From: Roseitalea sp. MMSF_3546
GTDB taxonomy: Bacteria > Pseudomonadota > Alphaproteobacteria > Rhizobiales > Rhizobiaceae
Length of the DNA stretch: 64,000 nucleotides
Reading direction: 5' to 3'
Assembly (NCBI RefSeq): GCF_030732865.1
Contig: NZ_JASHKB010000012.1
Location: 52,803-116,802 of the forward strand
Each line of letters opens with the position of its first letter. Position 1 is the first letter of the stretch. Shown here in pieces: positions 8,576 to 18,899 of the stretch. The notes below the pieces were generated by a model. It saw nothing but the letters and a program-made list of their open reading frames with translations. It was not told the DNA's origin and did not search any database. The translations under genes were made by a program, and so were the position numbers.

Positions 8576-9955
8576 ATGAGTGTCACCGTCCGCTTCGCGC
8601 CGTCGCCGACCGGCCATATCCATATCGGCAATGCCCGCACGGCGCTGTTCAACTGGCTTTTCGCACGCCAGCGCGACGGGCGGTTCATCCTGCGCTTCGA
8701 CGACACGGACGTGGCGCGCTCGAAGGCCGAATACGCCGCCCAGATCGAGGCCGATCTGCGCTGGCTGGGCATCGCGCCCGACCGGATCGTCCATCAGTCG
8801 CAGCGCATGGCCGCCTATGACGCGGCGGCCGAGACGCTGAAGAAAGCCGGCCTGCTCTATGCCTGCTACGAGACGCCCGAGGAACTCGAGCGGCGGCGCA
8901 AGATCCGCCTGTCGCGCAAGCTGCCGCCGGTCTATGGCCGCGAGGCGCTGAAGCTGACCGACGACGAAAAGGCGGCGCTCGAAGCCGAGGGGCGCCGGCC
9001 GCACTGGCGCTTTGTGCTGCCCAATTTCGCCGACGATCCGTTCGCGCCGCAGCGCACCGAAAGGCGCTGGGACGATGTGGTGCGCGGGGAGCAGGCGGTC
9101 GATCTGGCCTCGATGTCGGACCCGGTGCTCATCCGCGCCGACGGCAGCTATCTGTACACCCTGCCGTCGGTGGTCGACGACATCGAGATGGGCGTCAGCC
9201 ACGTCATTCGCGGCGACGACCATGTCACCAATACCGGCGTGCAGATCGCCCTGTTCGAGGCACTGGGCGCTGGCGCGCCGGCCTTCGGTCACCACAACCT
9301 GCTGACGACGGCGACCGGCGAGGGGCTTTCCAAGCGCACCGGCGCGCTGTCGATCCGCGCGCTGGCCGAGGCCGGCTACGAGCCGATGGCGGTGGCGAGC
9401 CTGGCGGTGCTCACGGGCAGTTCGGCCGCCGTTTCGGCCGTGCCCGACATGGCGGCGCTGGCCGCCGCGTTCGACATCACCGCCACCTCGCGTTCGGCGG
9501 CGAAGTTCGATCCGGCCGATCTGGACGGGCTCAACGAGACGCTGGTGCACGATCTGCCGTTCGAGGCGGTGCGCGAGCGGCTCGCCGCCGCGGGCGTCGA
9601 CGTGGACGATCGGCGCGCCGCGCCGTTCTGGCGGCTGATACGCCGCAACGTGAAGAAGGTCGCCGAGGCGGGCGCCTGGTGGCCGATCCTCACCCAGGGG
9701 CCGGCGAAGGAGGCCGCGCTCGAAGGCGAGGATCTCGCCTATACGCGGAAGGCCTTCGACCTTTTGCCCCCGGGCAATGTCGATGGCGAGACCTGGAAGG
9801 CGTGGACCGATGCGGTGAAGGCGCAGACCGGCCGCAAGGGGCGGGCGCTGTTCATGCCGCTCAGGGTCGCGATCACGGGCCGGACCGCCGGTCCGGAGCT
9901 CGCAGATCTATTGCCTCTTCTGGGTCGGGAAGAAATTGCCCGCCGACGACCCTGA
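8576..9955 (+). CDS. gltX: Glutamyl-tRNA synthetase family protein
   Basis: A class I aminoacyl-tRNA synthetase of 459 residues. The HIGH-type motif is in [17 protein letters not shown] near residue 17, and the KMSKS equivalent is [10 protein letters not shown] near residue 250. A helical anticodon-binding region makes up the C-terminal third. Several alphaproteobacteria carry two GltX paralogues, and the HIGN/LSKRTG form seen here is one of them. Whether it charges tRNA-Glu, misacylates tRNA-Gln, or does both cannot be decided. Its last 83 bp overlap the convergent DUF2865 gene in antisense, and both reading frames look genuine there. Confidence 0.92.
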   Translation: MSVTVRFAPSPTGHIHIGNARTALFNWLFARQRDGRFILRFDDTDVARSKAEYAAQIEADLRWLGIAPDRIVHQSQRMAAYDAAAETLKKAGLLYACYETPEELERRRKIRLSRKLPPVYGREALKLTDDEKAALEAEGRRPHWRFVLPNFADDPFAPQRTERRWDDVVRGEQAVDLASMSDPVLIRADGSYLYTLPSVVDDIEMGVSHVIRGDDHVTNTGVQIALFEALGAGAPAFGHHNLLTTATGEGLSKRTGALSIRALAEAGYEPMAVASLAVLTGSSAAVSAVPDMAALAAAFDITATSRSAAKFDPADLDGLNETLVHDLPFEAVRERLAAAGVDVDDRRAAPFWRLIRRNVKKVAEAGAWWPILTQGPAKEAALEGEDLAYTRKAFDLLPPGNVDGETWKAWTDAVKAQTGRKGRALFMPLRVAITGRTAGPELADLLPLLGREEIARRRP

Positions 9956-10982
9956 TGTCCTCGCGCCGGTCGGCCACGTCGTAGACCTCGCCAACCTCGA
10001 CCGTGCGCGCGATGTCGGCCAGAAGCCCGGGCGTCATGGTGTGCCGGGTCATCGTCGCGGTTTCGGGATCGGCGGCCAGATCGGGCCGGCCCTGCGGGCG
10101 CGGCATGTCGGCAAGCGGCTCGCCGGCCGGCGCATCGGCCTGCTTGCCGGGCGCGATGATGCCGGCAACGCCGATGGCGCCGGGGTCCGGGCGGCCGCAA
10201 GTGCAATCGGCTCGGCGCGGCTTGTCGCGGAACTCGAAGGCGGTCTCAAGGTCGGTATAGGCCGTGCCGTCGAGGGCGATCATCGACATCGGGGCATTGT
10301 CGGCGCCGCTTGGATGGGCGAACAGCCTGGTCGGCGCGGCCGGGCACAGCGCCGCGCAGACCGCCCGGTCGCGCTCGAGCGTGTCGCGCCCGGTGGCAAA
10401 GGAAATCGGAAAGAAATAGCCGTCGCAGGTGCGCACGCACATCGTGCCCAGCCGGTCCGGGCCGCTCGGCAACGGACCCGGCGTGCGGCGCGGCGTCGCG
10501 ATCTGCGGGCGCACCGGCGTGCGGGTGCCGGTCTCGCGGCGGATCGAGGCGGTGCGCGTCTGCCGGCCGGAATCGCAGGCGCGCGACACCGCCTGGCGCA
10601 GGCGGGCGATCTCGCGGCGCGAGGCGCCGCCGGCATGGCTGTCGCGCAGCCGTGTCAGGCGACTCAGATTGGACTGCATGTCGCCCAGCGCGGCCGCGAT
10701 GGTGCGGCACTGGCGGTCGCGCGAACGGGCGCAGCCAAGGCGGCGATAGTCGCGTTCGGCAATGGCGATCTCGCGGGTCTGGCGGCGGACCGCGTCGGAA
10801 AAACGGCGATATTGCGCTGCATTGCCGCCGCCGCGCAGGGCCGAAGCCAGTTCCGCCTGAAGGCCGCGGCACGATTGCGCCATGGCCGGCCCGGCGCCGC
10901 CGAGGATCGTGACGACGGCCACCGCCGCGGCAATGGCAAGCAACGCGCAAGGGCGCGACAACACTGTGAACGCACGGACCAT
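9873..10982 (-). CDS. DUF2865 domain secreted protein
   Basis: A 369-residue protein with a signal peptide: a short basic start, the hydrophobic run [16 protein letters not shown] and a likely cleavage site after AMA. A helical region rich in Arg and Gln with paired cysteines follows. The diagnostic DUF2865 core begins with [17 protein letters not shown] near residue 180 and continues through [13 protein letters not shown] to [12 protein letters not shown]. The cysteine pattern suggests disulfides in the periplasm. The function of the family is unknown. The 3' end overlaps gltX by 83 bp on the opposite strand. It lies downstream of tme on the same strand, with a hairpin in between. Confidence 0.85.
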   Translation of the reverse strand: MVRAFTVLSRPCALLAIAAAVAVVTILGGAGPAMAQSCRGLQAELASALRGGGNAAQYRRFSDAVRRQTREIAIAERDYRRLGCARSRDRQCRTIAAALGDMQSNLSRLTRLRDSHAGGASRREIARLRQAVSRACDSGRQTRTASIRRETGTRTPVRPQIATPRRTPGPLPSGPDRLGTMCVRTCDGYFFPISFATGRDTLERDRAVCAALCPAAPTRLFAHPSGADNAPMSMIALDGTAYTDLETAFEFRDKPRRADCTCGRPDPGAIGVAGIIAPGKQADAPAGEPLADMPRPQGRPDLAADPETATMTRHTMTPGLLADIARTVEVGEVYDVADRREDIRVVGGQFLPDPEEAIDLRAPDRRSGP

Positions 10983-11042
10983 CGATACACCGTCTCCCCG
11001 CCACCATGATGGCGGACAAACGCCAGCGGACGATTAAGATAC

Positions 11043-11067
11043 GCCCGCAAGCATGGCGCGTGCGGGC
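11043..11067 (-). terminator. Hairpin downstream of tme
   Basis: A perfect 7-bp stem (GCCCGCA with TGCGGGC) with an 11-nt loop lies 35 bp past the malic enzyme stop. Read on the minus strand it is followed by the AT-rich string GTATCTTAAT but no run of T. Candidate terminator only. Confidence 0.35.
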
Positions 11068-11101
11068 TGAATTGAAGATGAACGTTAACGAAGGATGAGG
11101 T

Positions 11102-13435
11102 TCAGGCGTGCGCGGCGCGGGTCTGCGTCTGGGCGCTCTGGCTGGCCTCGACGGCGGCGATGGCCGACATGTTCACCACGCCGCGCGAGGTCACCGAGGT
11201 GGTCAGCACGTGGGCGGGACGGGCCGTGCCCAGAAGGATGGGCCCGACATGCAGCGCGTCGGTCATCGTCTTGACCGCGTTGAGCGTGATGTTGGCTGCG
11301 TCCAGATCGGGGAAGACCATCAGGTTGGCCTCGCCCTGAAGGATCGAATGGGGCAGCACGCGGGCACGCAGTTCCGGGCTCAGCGCGCTGTCGGCATGCA
11401 TTTCGCCGTCCACGCACAGATCGGGCGCAATCCGGTGCAGGATTTCGGTTGCCTTGCGCATCTTGGCCGCCGAGGCGCTGTCGCGCGAGCCGAAATTGGA
11501 GTGCGAGAGCAGCGCCGCCTTGGGCTCGATGCCAAAGCGCCGGATCTCGGCGGCGGCGAGCACGGTCATCTCGGCAAGTTCCTCGGCGTTCGGTTCGATC
11601 GATACATAGGTGTCGGTGTAGAAGGTCACGCCGCGCCCGGAGATCAGCAACGACAGCGCCGACAGGTCGCGCGCCTGCTCGCTGATGCCGACGATATGGC
11701 GCACGGTGCGCAGATGCCGCTCATAGCGCCCGTCGAGCCCGCAGATCATCGCGTCGGCCTCGCCGCGCATCAGCGCGATCGCCGAAATGACGGTGGCATT
11801 GGTGCGCACCAGCGTGCGCGCGAAATCGGGCGTGTAGCCGAGCCGGCCGCCAACCTCGATCAGATGGTCGACATAGGCGCGGTAGCGCGGATCGTCCTGC
11901 GGGTTGATGAGCTCGAAATCCGTGCCGGGGCGGATGCGCAGGCCGTAGCGGCGCAGACGCACATCGACCACTTCGGGCCGGCCGACCAGGATCGGCTGGG
12001 CGATCCGATCCTCGAGCACGATCTGGGCGGCGCGCAGCACCCGCTCATCCTCGCCATCGGCATAGATGACCCGCTGCATGCCGGCGCTCTGGGCGGCCGA
12101 GATGATCGGCTTCATGACCAGGCCGGAGCGGAAGACGAAGCGGTTGAGCCGGTCGCGATAGGCGTCCATGTCCTCGATCGGCCGGGCGGCGACGCCGCTG
12201 TCCATGGCCGCCTTGGCGACGGCCGGCGCGATGCGCAGGATCAGGCGCTGGTCGAAGGGCGAGGGGATGAGATAGTCCGGCCCGAAGATCGGCGTTTCGC
12301 CCGAATAGGCGCGCGCGGCAACGTCGGAGGGCTCCTCGCGGGCAAGCTGGGCGATGGCCTGAACGGCCGCGGTCTTCATCGCCTCGTTGATGGTGCGGGC
12401 GCCGCAGTCGAGGGCGCCGCGGAAGATATAGGGAAAGCACAGGACGTTGTTGACCTGGTTGGGAAAGTCCGACCGGCCGGTGCAGATCATCGCGTCGGGC
12501 CGGGCGGCGCGGGCCTCGTCGGGCATGATCTCGGGCACGGGGTTGGCGAGCGCCATGATCAGCGGCTTGTCGGCCATCTTGTCCAGATAGTCGGGCTTGA
12601 GCACGCCCGCCGCCGACAGGCCCAAAAACACGTCGGCGCCGTCGATGGCCTCCTGCAGCGTCCGGCATTGCGTGTCGCGGGCATAAACCGCCTTCCACTT
12701 GTCCAGATGGCCGGTGCGCCCGGTGTGCACGACGCCTTCGAGATCGGTGACGAGGATGTTCTCGCGCCGGGCGCCCATGGCGACGAGCAGGTTCAGGCAG
12801 GCGATCGCCGCCGCGCCGGCGCCCGAGGTGACGATGCGCGCCTTTTCGAGCGTCTTGCCGGCCAGTTCGAGCCCGTTGACGATGCCGGCGGCGACGATGA
12901 TCGCGGTGCCGTGCTGGTCGTCGTGAAAGACCGGAATGTTCATCTTCGCGCGCAGACGCTCTTCGAGCTCGAAGCATTCGGGCGACTTGATGTCCTCGAG
13001 ATTGATGCCGCCGAAGGTCGGCTCGAGCGCGCCGATGACATCGACCATGCGGTCGACCGCCCTGGCATCGATCTCGATGTCGAAGACGTCGATGCCGGCG
13101 AACTTCTTGAACAGCACCGCCTTGCCCTCCATGACCGGCTTGGAGGCGAGCGGGCCGATATCGCCAAGGCCGAGCACGGCCGAACCGTTGGAGATGACGG
13201 CAACCAGATTGCCGCGCGCGGTGTAGTCGGCCGCGCGCATCGGCTCGTCGGCAATGGCAAGACAGGGCGCGGCGACGCCGGGCGAATAGGCCAGCGCCAG
13301 ATCGCGCTGGTTGCCCAGCGGCTTGGTGGCGCGGATCTCCAGCTTGCCGGGCACCGGATGCTGGTGGAAGAAGAGCGCATTCTCCTCGAAATCCGACGCG
13401 CCCGAGCCCGGCGCGGCTGCATCCTGGCGGTTCAT
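11102..13435 (-). CDS. tme: NADP-dependent malic enzyme with C-terminal phosphotransacetylase-like domain
   Basis: Oxidative decarboxylation of malate to pyruvate, linking the TCA cycle to gluconeogenesis and NADPH supply. The 777-residue protein is the long bacterial form. Residues to about 430 form the malic enzyme, with [12 protein letters not shown], the lysine-containing [25 protein letters not shown] and a nucleotide-binding segment [15 protein letters not shown]. The remainder is a phosphate acetyltransferase-like domain, which in such enzymes is usually regulatory rather than catalytic. ATG at 13435 is preceded by a good AGGAAG ribosome binding site; the frame is open to 13501 without support. 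The symbol tme follows rhizobial usage; maeB is equivalent. Confidence 0.93.
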   Translation of the reverse strand: MNRQDAAAPGSGASDFEENALFFHQHPVPGKLEIRATKPLGNQRDLALAYSPGVAAPCLAIADEPMRAADYTARGNLVAVISNGSAVLGLGDIGPLASKPVMEGKAVLFKKFAGIDVFDIEIDARAVDRMVDVIGALEPTFGGINLEDIKSPECFELEERLRAKMNIPVFHDDQHGTAIIVAAGIVNGLELAGKTLEKARIVTSGAGAAAIACLNLLVAMGARRENILVTDLEGVVHTGRTGHLDKWKAVYARDTQCRTLQEAIDGADVFLGLSAAGVLKPDYLDKMADKPLIMALANPVPEIMPDEARAARPDAMICTGRSDFPNQVNNVLCFPYIFRGALDCGARTINEAMKTAAVQAIAQLAREEPSDVAARAYSGETPIFGPDYLIPSPFDQRLILRIAPAVAKAAMDSGVAARPIEDMDAYRDRLNRFVFRSGLVMKPIISAAQSAGMQRVIYADGEDERVLRAAQIVLEDRIAQPILVGRPEVVDVRLRRYGLRIRPGTDFELINPQDDPRYRAYVDHLIEVGGRLGYTPDFARTLVRTNATVISAIALMRGEADAMICGLDGRYERHLRTVRHIVGISEQARDLSALSLLISGRGVTFYTDTYVSIEPNAEELAEMTVLAAAEIRRFGIEPKAALLSHSNFGSRDSASAAKMRKATEILHRIAPDLCVDGEMHADSALSPELRARVLPHSILQGEANLMVFPDLDAANITLNAVKTMTDALHVGPILLGTARPAHVLTTSVTSRGVVNMSAIAAVEASQSAQTQTRAAHA

Positions 13436-13541
13436 GGCCGCTTCCTTTCCTGTCCGTGGCGGTGAGCGGTAGCGCAGCGCCATGGCCGCGTCGAGTGGCA
13501 ATGCGTCAAAACAGCTTCACGCCCGCGGCGCGGGGCGCCGG

Positions 13542-14318
13542 TCAGAACGCGCTCGAATACACCCCGCCATCGAGAAGGATGTTGCGGCCGGTCATGTAGC
13601 CGGCATGCGCCGAGCACAGGAACGCGCATGTGGCGCCGAATTCGTGCGGCGAGCCCAGGCGCCCCGCGGGGATGAGCTGTTCCTGCCGCGTCGCTTCCTC
13701 CTCGGCGCTCACGCCGTTCTTTTCGGCGGCGAAGGCGATGGTCTGCCGGATGCGGTCGGTGTCGAACTTGCCCGGCAGCAGGTTGTTGATCGTCACGTTC
13801 CTTGCGGCGACCGAACGGGCGATGCCTGCGAGGAACGCCGTCAGGCCGGCGCGCGCGCCCGAGGACAGGTCGAGCCCGAGGATCGGCTGATAGACCGAAA
13901 GCGAGGTGATGTTGACGATGCGGCCGAAGCCGCGCTCGGCCATGCCGTCGACGGTGCGCTGGATCATCTCGATGGGGGTGACCATGTTCTGCGTGACGCC
14001 CTCGAGCAGGGCCTGGCGGTCGAGTTCGCGAAAGTCGCGGAGCGGCGGGCCGCCATTGTTGTTGACCAGGATGTCGGGTTCCGGGCAGGCGTCGAGCAGG
14101 GCGTCCTGCGTCGCCTTGAGCGAGACGTCGCCGAGCACCACCTGCACGTTCACGCCATGGGCGCGCAATTGCTCGGCGGTCTGGTCGGTCGTGGCTTCGT
14201 TGCGTCCGTTGATGGTCAGGTCGACGCCCTCGCGGGCGAGCGCCTCGGCGCAGCCGCGGCCAAGACCGCGGCTCGACGCGCACACGATGGCTTTCCTGCC
14301 CTTCAGTCCCAGATCCAT
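13542..14318 (-). CDS. Short-chain dehydrogenase/reductase with atypical active site
   Basis: A 258-residue Rossmann-fold protein. The N-terminal nucleotide-binding loop reads CASSRGLGRG (residues 13-22). NNNGGPP near residue 86 corresponds to the NNAG motif. S139 is the family catalytic serine. Thirteen residues later, where tyrosine is expected, there is S152, and four further on R156 replaces lysine, so the YxxxK pair is SxxxR. Related sequences are often annotated as 3-oxoacyl-ACP reductases, but with these changes ordinary SDR chemistry is doubtful. The ATG at 14318 has a good GGGAGA ribosome binding site. It lies between dgcA and tme on the same strand. Confidence 0.8.
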   Translation of the reverse strand: MDLGLKGRKAIVCASSRGLGRGCAEALAREGVDLTINGRNEATTDQTAEQLRAHGVNVQVVLGDVSLKATQDALLDACPEPDILVNNNGGPPLRDFRELDRQALLEGVTQNMVTPIEMIQRTVDGMAERGFGRIVNITSLSVYQPILGLDLSSGARAGLTAFLAGIARSVAARNVTINNLLPGKFDTDRIRQTIAFAAEKNGVSAEEEATRQEQLIPAGRLGSPHEFGATCAFLCSAHAGYMTGRNILLDGGVYSSAF

Positions 14319-14388
14319 GGCCGATCTCCCTTCCTGATTCCGCAAACCGGTGTAAACGCCTGGCGCGCAAGGTCAATCGCCCGCAGGT

Positions 14389-15384
14389 TCAGCCCCACAG
14401 GGCCGGCTCGGGCGGGTGCACCATGCCGCCATCATAGCGCAACGCCGGCGCGAGGTCGGCGGCGAGCAGCAGCGGGCCGTCGAGATCGACGAAATCGGCG
14501 TCGCGGGCGACAAGCACGGCTGGCGCCATGGCCAGCGACGAGCCGAGCATGCAGCCGACCATGACGCCGAAGCCGAGGGCTCGCGCGCGTTCGCGCATGA
14601 CGATGGCTTCGGTGAGCCCGCCGGTCTTGTCCAGCTTGATGTTGACGACGTCGTAGCGCGCGCGCAGCGCGGCGAGGTCGGCGCTGTCATGGGCGCTTTC
14701 GTCGGCGCAGACCGGCACCTTGCGGTCGAGGCCGGCGAGCGCCATGTCCGCGCCGGCCGGCAGCGGCTGCTCGATCAGCGCCACGCCGAGCCGGGCGGCC
14801 TCGTCCATCAGGGCGGGCAATTCGGCGGCCGTCCAGCTTTCATTGGCATCGACGATCAGGCGCGCGCCGGCGGCGTGTTCGGCGACCGCGCGCATGCGGG
14901 CGATGTCGCCGCCATCGCCGCCGAGCTTGAGCTTGAGGAGTTCATGACCGCGCGCCTTGCGCGTGGCCTCGGCCATGGCGGCCGGCGCATCGAGCGAGAT
15001 CGTCAGCGCCGTCGGCACGGGATGCGGCGCCGGCAGGCCGGCGAGCGCATGCACCGGGACGCCGGCGCGTTTGGCACGCCAGTCCCACAGCGCGCAGTCG
15101 AGCGCGTTGCGTGCCGCGCCCGGCGCCAGCAGGCGCGACAGCCGGGCATGCGGATCGGCCTGGGCCGCATCGATCGGGGGCAGGGCGGCGATCTGGCCGA
15201 GCACGCTGTCGACGCTCTCGCCATAGCGCGCATAGGGCACGCATTCGCCGCGGCCGGCGGCGATGCCGTCGCCGACCGTGCACACCACCGTCTCGGCCGC
15301 CGCCCTTGCGCCACGGGCGATCCGGAAGGCGCCGGCGATCGGAAAGGTGCAACGTTCGGCGCTGATCGCCAGGGCTGACGGCAT
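14389..15384 (-). CDS. dgcA: Dipeptide epimerase / N-acyl amino acid racemase family, enolase superfamily
   Basis: A 331-residue enolase-superfamily enzyme of the muconate-lactonizing subgroup. Catalytic and metal residues are visible: KLKLGG (K151, K153), VDANESW (D179), IEQPLP (E205), CADES (D228) and NIKLDKTGG (K250). This set matches the L-Ala-D/L-Glu epimerases that recycle murein peptides, and the related N-acetyl-glutamate racemase DgcA. Without a neighbouring dgcN the exact substrate stays open. A GGGAGAAG ribosome binding site precedes the ATG at 15384. It is divergent from the Mla operon across about 100 bp. Confidence 0.82.
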   Translation of the reverse strand: MPSALAISAERCTFPIAGAFRIARGARAAAETVVCTVGDGIAAGRGECVPYARYGESVDSVLGQIAALPPIDAAQADPHARLSRLLAPGAARNALDCALWDWRAKRAGVPVHALAGLPAPHPVPTALTISLDAPAAMAEATRKARGHELLKLKLGGDGGDIARMRAVAEHAAGARLIVDANESWTAAELPALMDEAARLGVALIEQPLPAGADMALAGLDRKVPVCADESAHDSADLAALRARYDVVNIKLDKTGGLTEAIVMRERARALGFGVMVGCMLGSSLAMAPAVLVARDADFVDLDGPLLLAADLAPALRYDGGMVHPPEPALWG

Positions 15385-15484
15385 CGGCTTCTCCCGGCAA
15401 GGGCGTGGCGGCCCGCATCGATAAGCGGCGCGGTGTTGCCCGATTGCTGCTGACGTGCCGGGCAGGCGGGGTTAAACAGGCACG

Positions 15485-16672
15485 ATGAAGGATGCGTCAA
15501 GCCATCGCAACGGGTCCGATGTCCCGCTGGTGCGCGACCATGCGCGCGTGGAATCACGCCTGGAGCGCCAGCATGCCTCGATCGTGCTGGAAGGGGCGTG
15601 GCTGACCGGAACGGTCGGCGCGGTCGACGGACCGCTGCTGCGCGCGTTCACGGAGACGGCCAAGCGTCCGGTCCTTGCGCTCGACGCAAAGGCGCTGACC
15701 AAGGTCGACACGGCCGGCGCCTGGCTGATCGTGCGCACGATCCGAGCGGCGCAGGCGCGCGGGCAGACCGTGCGGCTGATCGGCATTTCGGCGTCGGCCC
15801 AGGCGCTGGTCGACGAGGTGGCGCATTCGGTGTCGGAGCGCGCCGCGCCCGCGCCGGCGCGGCGGCCGGGCTGGATCGTCCAGGGGCTGGCGGCGGTCGG
15901 CCGGGCGATGGTCGAATTGCGCGGCGATGCGGTGATGGGCCTTCACATGCTGGGCGCGGCGGTGCGCGGCAGCCAGATGAAGTCGGGCCATCGCAATCCG
16001 CTGCCGCTGGCGCCGATCGTCAACCAGATCGACCGCATGGGCATTCGCGCCATTCCGATCATCGTCCTGATGTCGACGATCATCGGCGCGATCATCGCCC
16101 AGCAGGGCGCGTTCCAATTGCGTTACTTCGGCGCCGAGATCTTCGTTGTCGATCTCGTCGCCATCCTGGTGCTGCGCGAGATCGGCGTGCTCTTGACCGC
16201 GATCATGATCGCCGGGCGTTCCGGCAGCGCCATCACCGCCGAGATCGGCTCGATGAAGATGCGCGAGGAGGTCGACGCGCTGACCGTGATCGGGCTCAAC
16301 CCGATCGGCGTGCTCGTGTTTCCGCGGCTGGTCGCGCTCGTCATCGCGCTGCCGCTTTTGACCTTTATCGCCAATATGGCCGCGCTGGGCGGTGCGATGT
16401 TCGTCGCCCAGACCTATTCGGGCATCTCGCCGGATGCCTTCATCACGCGCACACGCGATGCCATCGATCTGAGCACATTCTATGCGGGGGTGATCAAGGC
16501 CCCGTTCATGGCCATCATCATCGGCATCATCGCCTCGGTGGAGGGCATGAAGGTGGGCGGCAGCGCCGAATCTCTGGGCACGCGGGTGACGGCTTCGGTC
16601 GTCAAGGCGATCTTCGTGGTGATCGTCGTCGACGGGGCCTTCGCCATGTTCTTCGCGGCGGTTGATTTTTGA
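15485..16672 (+). CDS. mlaE: MlaE-family ABC permease with N-terminal STAS domain
   Basis: Inner-membrane permease of an MCE-type lipid transport system. Residues 1-120 or so form a STAS domain (VLALDAKALTKVDTAGAWL), corresponding to the separate MlaB protein of E. coli but fused here. The rest is the MlaE permease with several membrane helices and conserved segments ITAEIGSMKMREEVDALTVI and GLNPIGVLVFPRL. The stop overlaps the start of mlaF in TGATG, indicating translational coupling. The operon continues with mlaF, mlaD and a PqiC-type lipoprotein. Confidence 0.9.
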   Translation: MKDASSHRNGSDVPLVRDHARVESRLERQHASIVLEGAWLTGTVGAVDGPLLRAFTETAKRPVLALDAKALTKVDTAGAWLIVRTIRAAQARGQTVRLIGISASAQALVDEVAHSVSERAAPAPARRPGWIVQGLAAVGRAMVELRGDAVMGLHMLGAAVRGSQMKSGHRNPLPLAPIVNQIDRMGIRAIPIIVLMSTIIGAIIAQQGAFQLRYFGAEIFVVDLVAILVLREIGVLLTAIMIAGRSGSAITAEIGSMKMREEVDALTVIGLNPIGVLVFPRLVALVIALPLLTFIANMAALGGAMFVAQTYSGISPDAFITRTRDAIDLSTFYAGVIKAPFMAIIIGIIASVEGMKVGGSAESLGTRVTASVVKAIFVVIVVDGAFAMFFAAVDF

Positions 16673-17448
16673 TGGGAGAGCACCAGGAAGTTGTGATAAG
16701 CGCCAGGGACGTTCATGTCCAGTTCGGCGAGTCGGTGGTGCTGCACGATCTCGATCTCGATGTCCTGCGCGGGGAAATCCTTGGATTCGTCGGGGCGTCG
16801 GGCACTGGAAAGTCGGTGCTGATGCGCGCCATTTTGGGCCTGACGCCGATGCAGAACGGCCAGATCCTGATCTTCGGCCGCGATGTCGAGCGCCTGGACG
16901 AGGACGAGCGCATCGCCGTCGACATGCGGCTGGGCGTGCTGTTTCAGCACGGCGCGCTGTTCTCGGCGCTCACGGTCGCCGAAAACATCGAGGTTCCGAT
17001 GCGCGAATATGTGCGCCTGCCCAAGGCGCTGATGCGCGAGCTTGCCATCGTCAAGCTGGAGATGGTGGGGCTGAAGGCGGCCGATGCCGACAAGTATCCC
17101 TCCGAATTGTCGGGCGGCATGATCAAGCGGGCGGCGCTGGCCCGTGCGCTGGCGCTCGATCCGGACATCGTCTTCCTCGACGAGCCGACCTCCGGGCTCG
17201 ACCCGATCGGGGCGGCCGAGTTCGACGAGCTGATCGTCAAGCTGCGCGACACGATGGGACTGACCGTCTACATGGTCACGCACGACCTCGACAGCCTGTT
17301 CACGGCGGCCGACCGGGTCGCCGTGCTCGGCCAGGGGCGGGTGATCGCCACCGGGACGATCGAGGACATGCTCGAACACGATAATGCCTGGATCAAGTCC
17401 TATTTCCGTGGCAAGCGGGCGCGGCTCATGCCGGCGCGGGCGAGCTGA
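16672..17448 (+). CDS. mlaF: MlaF-family ABC transporter ATP-binding protein
   Basis: Cytoplasmic ATPase for the MlaE permease, 258 residues. Walker A is GASGTGKSVL near residue 45, the signature is LSGGMIKRAALARAL, and Walker B is IVFLDEPTSGLDPIG. A switch histidine follows in MVTHDLDSL. The first base of the ATG is the last base of the mlaE stop; a TTG codon precedes it in frame. mlaD begins 8 bp after the stop. The order and spacing indicate one operon. Confidence 0.92.
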   Translation: MGEHQEVVISARDVHVQFGESVVLHDLDLDVLRGEILGFVGASGTGKSVLMRAILGLTPMQNGQILIFGRDVERLDEDERIAVDMRLGVLFQHGALFSALTVAENIEVPMREYVRLPKALMRELAIVKLEMVGLKAADADKYPSELSGGMIKRAALARALALDPDIVFLDEPTSGLDPIGAAEFDELIVKLRDTMGLTVYMVTHDLDSLFTAADRVAVLGQGRVIATGTIEDMLEHDNAWIKSYFRGKRARLMPARAS

Positions 17449-17456
17449 GGGCGATC

Positions 17457-18830
17457 ATGGAAACAAAGGCAAATTACGTTGCAGTGGGCGCGTTCACGGT
17501 GCTGGTGTTCGCCGCCGCCTTCGCCTTCGTCTACTGGGTGGCGCGGGTCGATACGGGCGGGGAGACCGCAAGGCTGAACATCGTCATCGAGGGCTCGGTG
17601 ACGGGCCTGGCCCAGGGCAGCTTCGTCAAGTTCAACGGCATCGATGTGGGCAAGGTGACGCGGCTTTCCTTCGATGCCTCCAATCCGCGCATCGTCATCG
17701 CCGAAGCCCAGGTGCGCCGCGACCTGCCGATCACGCGGTCGACCAAGGCCGTGCTGTCGTTCACCGGGCTGACCGGCATCGCCCATATCGAACTGGAAGG
17801 GGGCGATGCCGACCAGCCCAATGTCTTTACCCTGGCCGAGCGGCGCGGCGAGGTGGCGACGATCACCGCCGACCCCTCGGCGGTCAACGACCTTCTGGCG
17901 ACGGCCCAGGACATCGCCGACCGCGCCGACAGCATCCTGTCGGAATTCGAGGGCTTCGTGGCCGAAGCGCGCACGCCGCTGACCCGCGCGGTCAACAATG
18001 TCACGGAAGTCACCGACGCGCTGGCGGCCAATGCCGGCCAGCTCGACGAGTTCCTGTCGGGCATGGGCGAACTGGGCGGCTCGCTCGACACGCTGGCGGT
18101 GGCGCTCGAAAAGACGCTGTCGGGCGCCGACCGGCTGATCGCGGCCGTCGATCCGGCCGAGGTCGATGCCATCGTCGGCGACGTGCGCCGCTTCACCGGC
18201 AATCTGAGCGAAACCTCGGGCGAACTGGACGCCATGGTCGCCTCGGCGCGCAAGACGCTCGAGGGGCTGGAGACAATCGGGGCGCGGGTCGACGGCTCCT
18301 TCGACCGGGTGGATACGCTGATCGGCGCGGTCGATCCGCAAGCGGTCAACGAGGCGGTGAACGGCTTTGCCCAGGCCGGCCGCGCCGCGCAGCAGGCCGC
18401 CAGCGACGTCTCCGAACTGACCGGGGCGCTGGAGGGCCGGGAGGCGGACATCGACGCCATCTTCGCCAATGTCACCGAGATGTCCGAGCGCCTGAACGCC
18501 GCCTCGGTGCGGGTCGACGGCGTGCTGGCCAAGCTCGACGGCTTTCTGGGCGAGGGCGATGCCGGCACGCTGGTGGCCGATGCGGGCGAGACGCTGCGCG
18601 CTTTCCGTCAGGTGGCCGATACGCTCAATGCGCGCATGGACGGCATCGCCTCCGGCATCGAGCGGTTCTCGGAACGCGGGCTGCGCGATGTCGAATCGCT
18701 GGTCAACGAGACGCGCCGGTCGATCACCCGCATCGAACAGGCCATCACCGCGCTCGAACGCGACCCGCAGCGCCTGATCTTCGGCGGGGATGACGGCGTC
18801 AAGCGCTTTGACGGTCGCGTGCGACGCTGA
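17457..18830 (+). CDS. mlaD: MlaD-family MCE domain protein
   Basis: A 457-residue periplasmic lipid-binding subunit anchored by one N-terminal helix (GAFTVLVFAAAFAFVYWVA). A single MCE domain follows at about residues 40-118 (FVKFNGIDVGKVTRLSFD). About 330 residues predicted to be mainly helix come next, rich in Asp, Ala and Glu, with recurring segments such as LDTLAVALEKTLSGADRL. This is much longer than E. coli MlaD and closer in design to PqiB- or plant TGD2-like proteins. Known MCE proteins form hexameric channels, and the long helix could extend across the periplasm. The substrate is presumed to be phospholipid. Confidence 0.88.
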   Translation: METKANYVAVGAFTVLVFAAAFAFVYWVARVDTGGETARLNIVIEGSVTGLAQGSFVKFNGIDVGKVTRLSFDASNPRIVIAEAQVRRDLPITRSTKAVLSFTGLTGIAHIELEGGDADQPNVFTLAERRGEVATITADPSAVNDLLATAQDIADRADSILSEFEGFVAEARTPLTRAVNNVTEVTDALAANAGQLDEFLSGMGELGGSLDTLAVALEKTLSGADRLIAAVDPAEVDAIVGDVRRFTGNLSETSGELDAMVASARKTLEGLETIGARVDGSFDRVDTLIGAVDPQAVNEAVNGFAQAGRAAQQAASDVSELTGALEGREADIDAIFANVTEMSERLNAASVRVDGVLAKLDGFLGEGDAGTLVADAGETLRAFRQVADTLNARMDGIASGIERFSERGLRDVESLVNETRRSITRIEQAITALERDPQRLIFGGDDGVKRFDGRVRR

Positions 18831-18899
18831 TAATCGTTGCGCGGGCGAAATGTTAAGGCCAATGCCCCACAGCAGCGGCCGTCAGAGAAGGTCCCTGTT

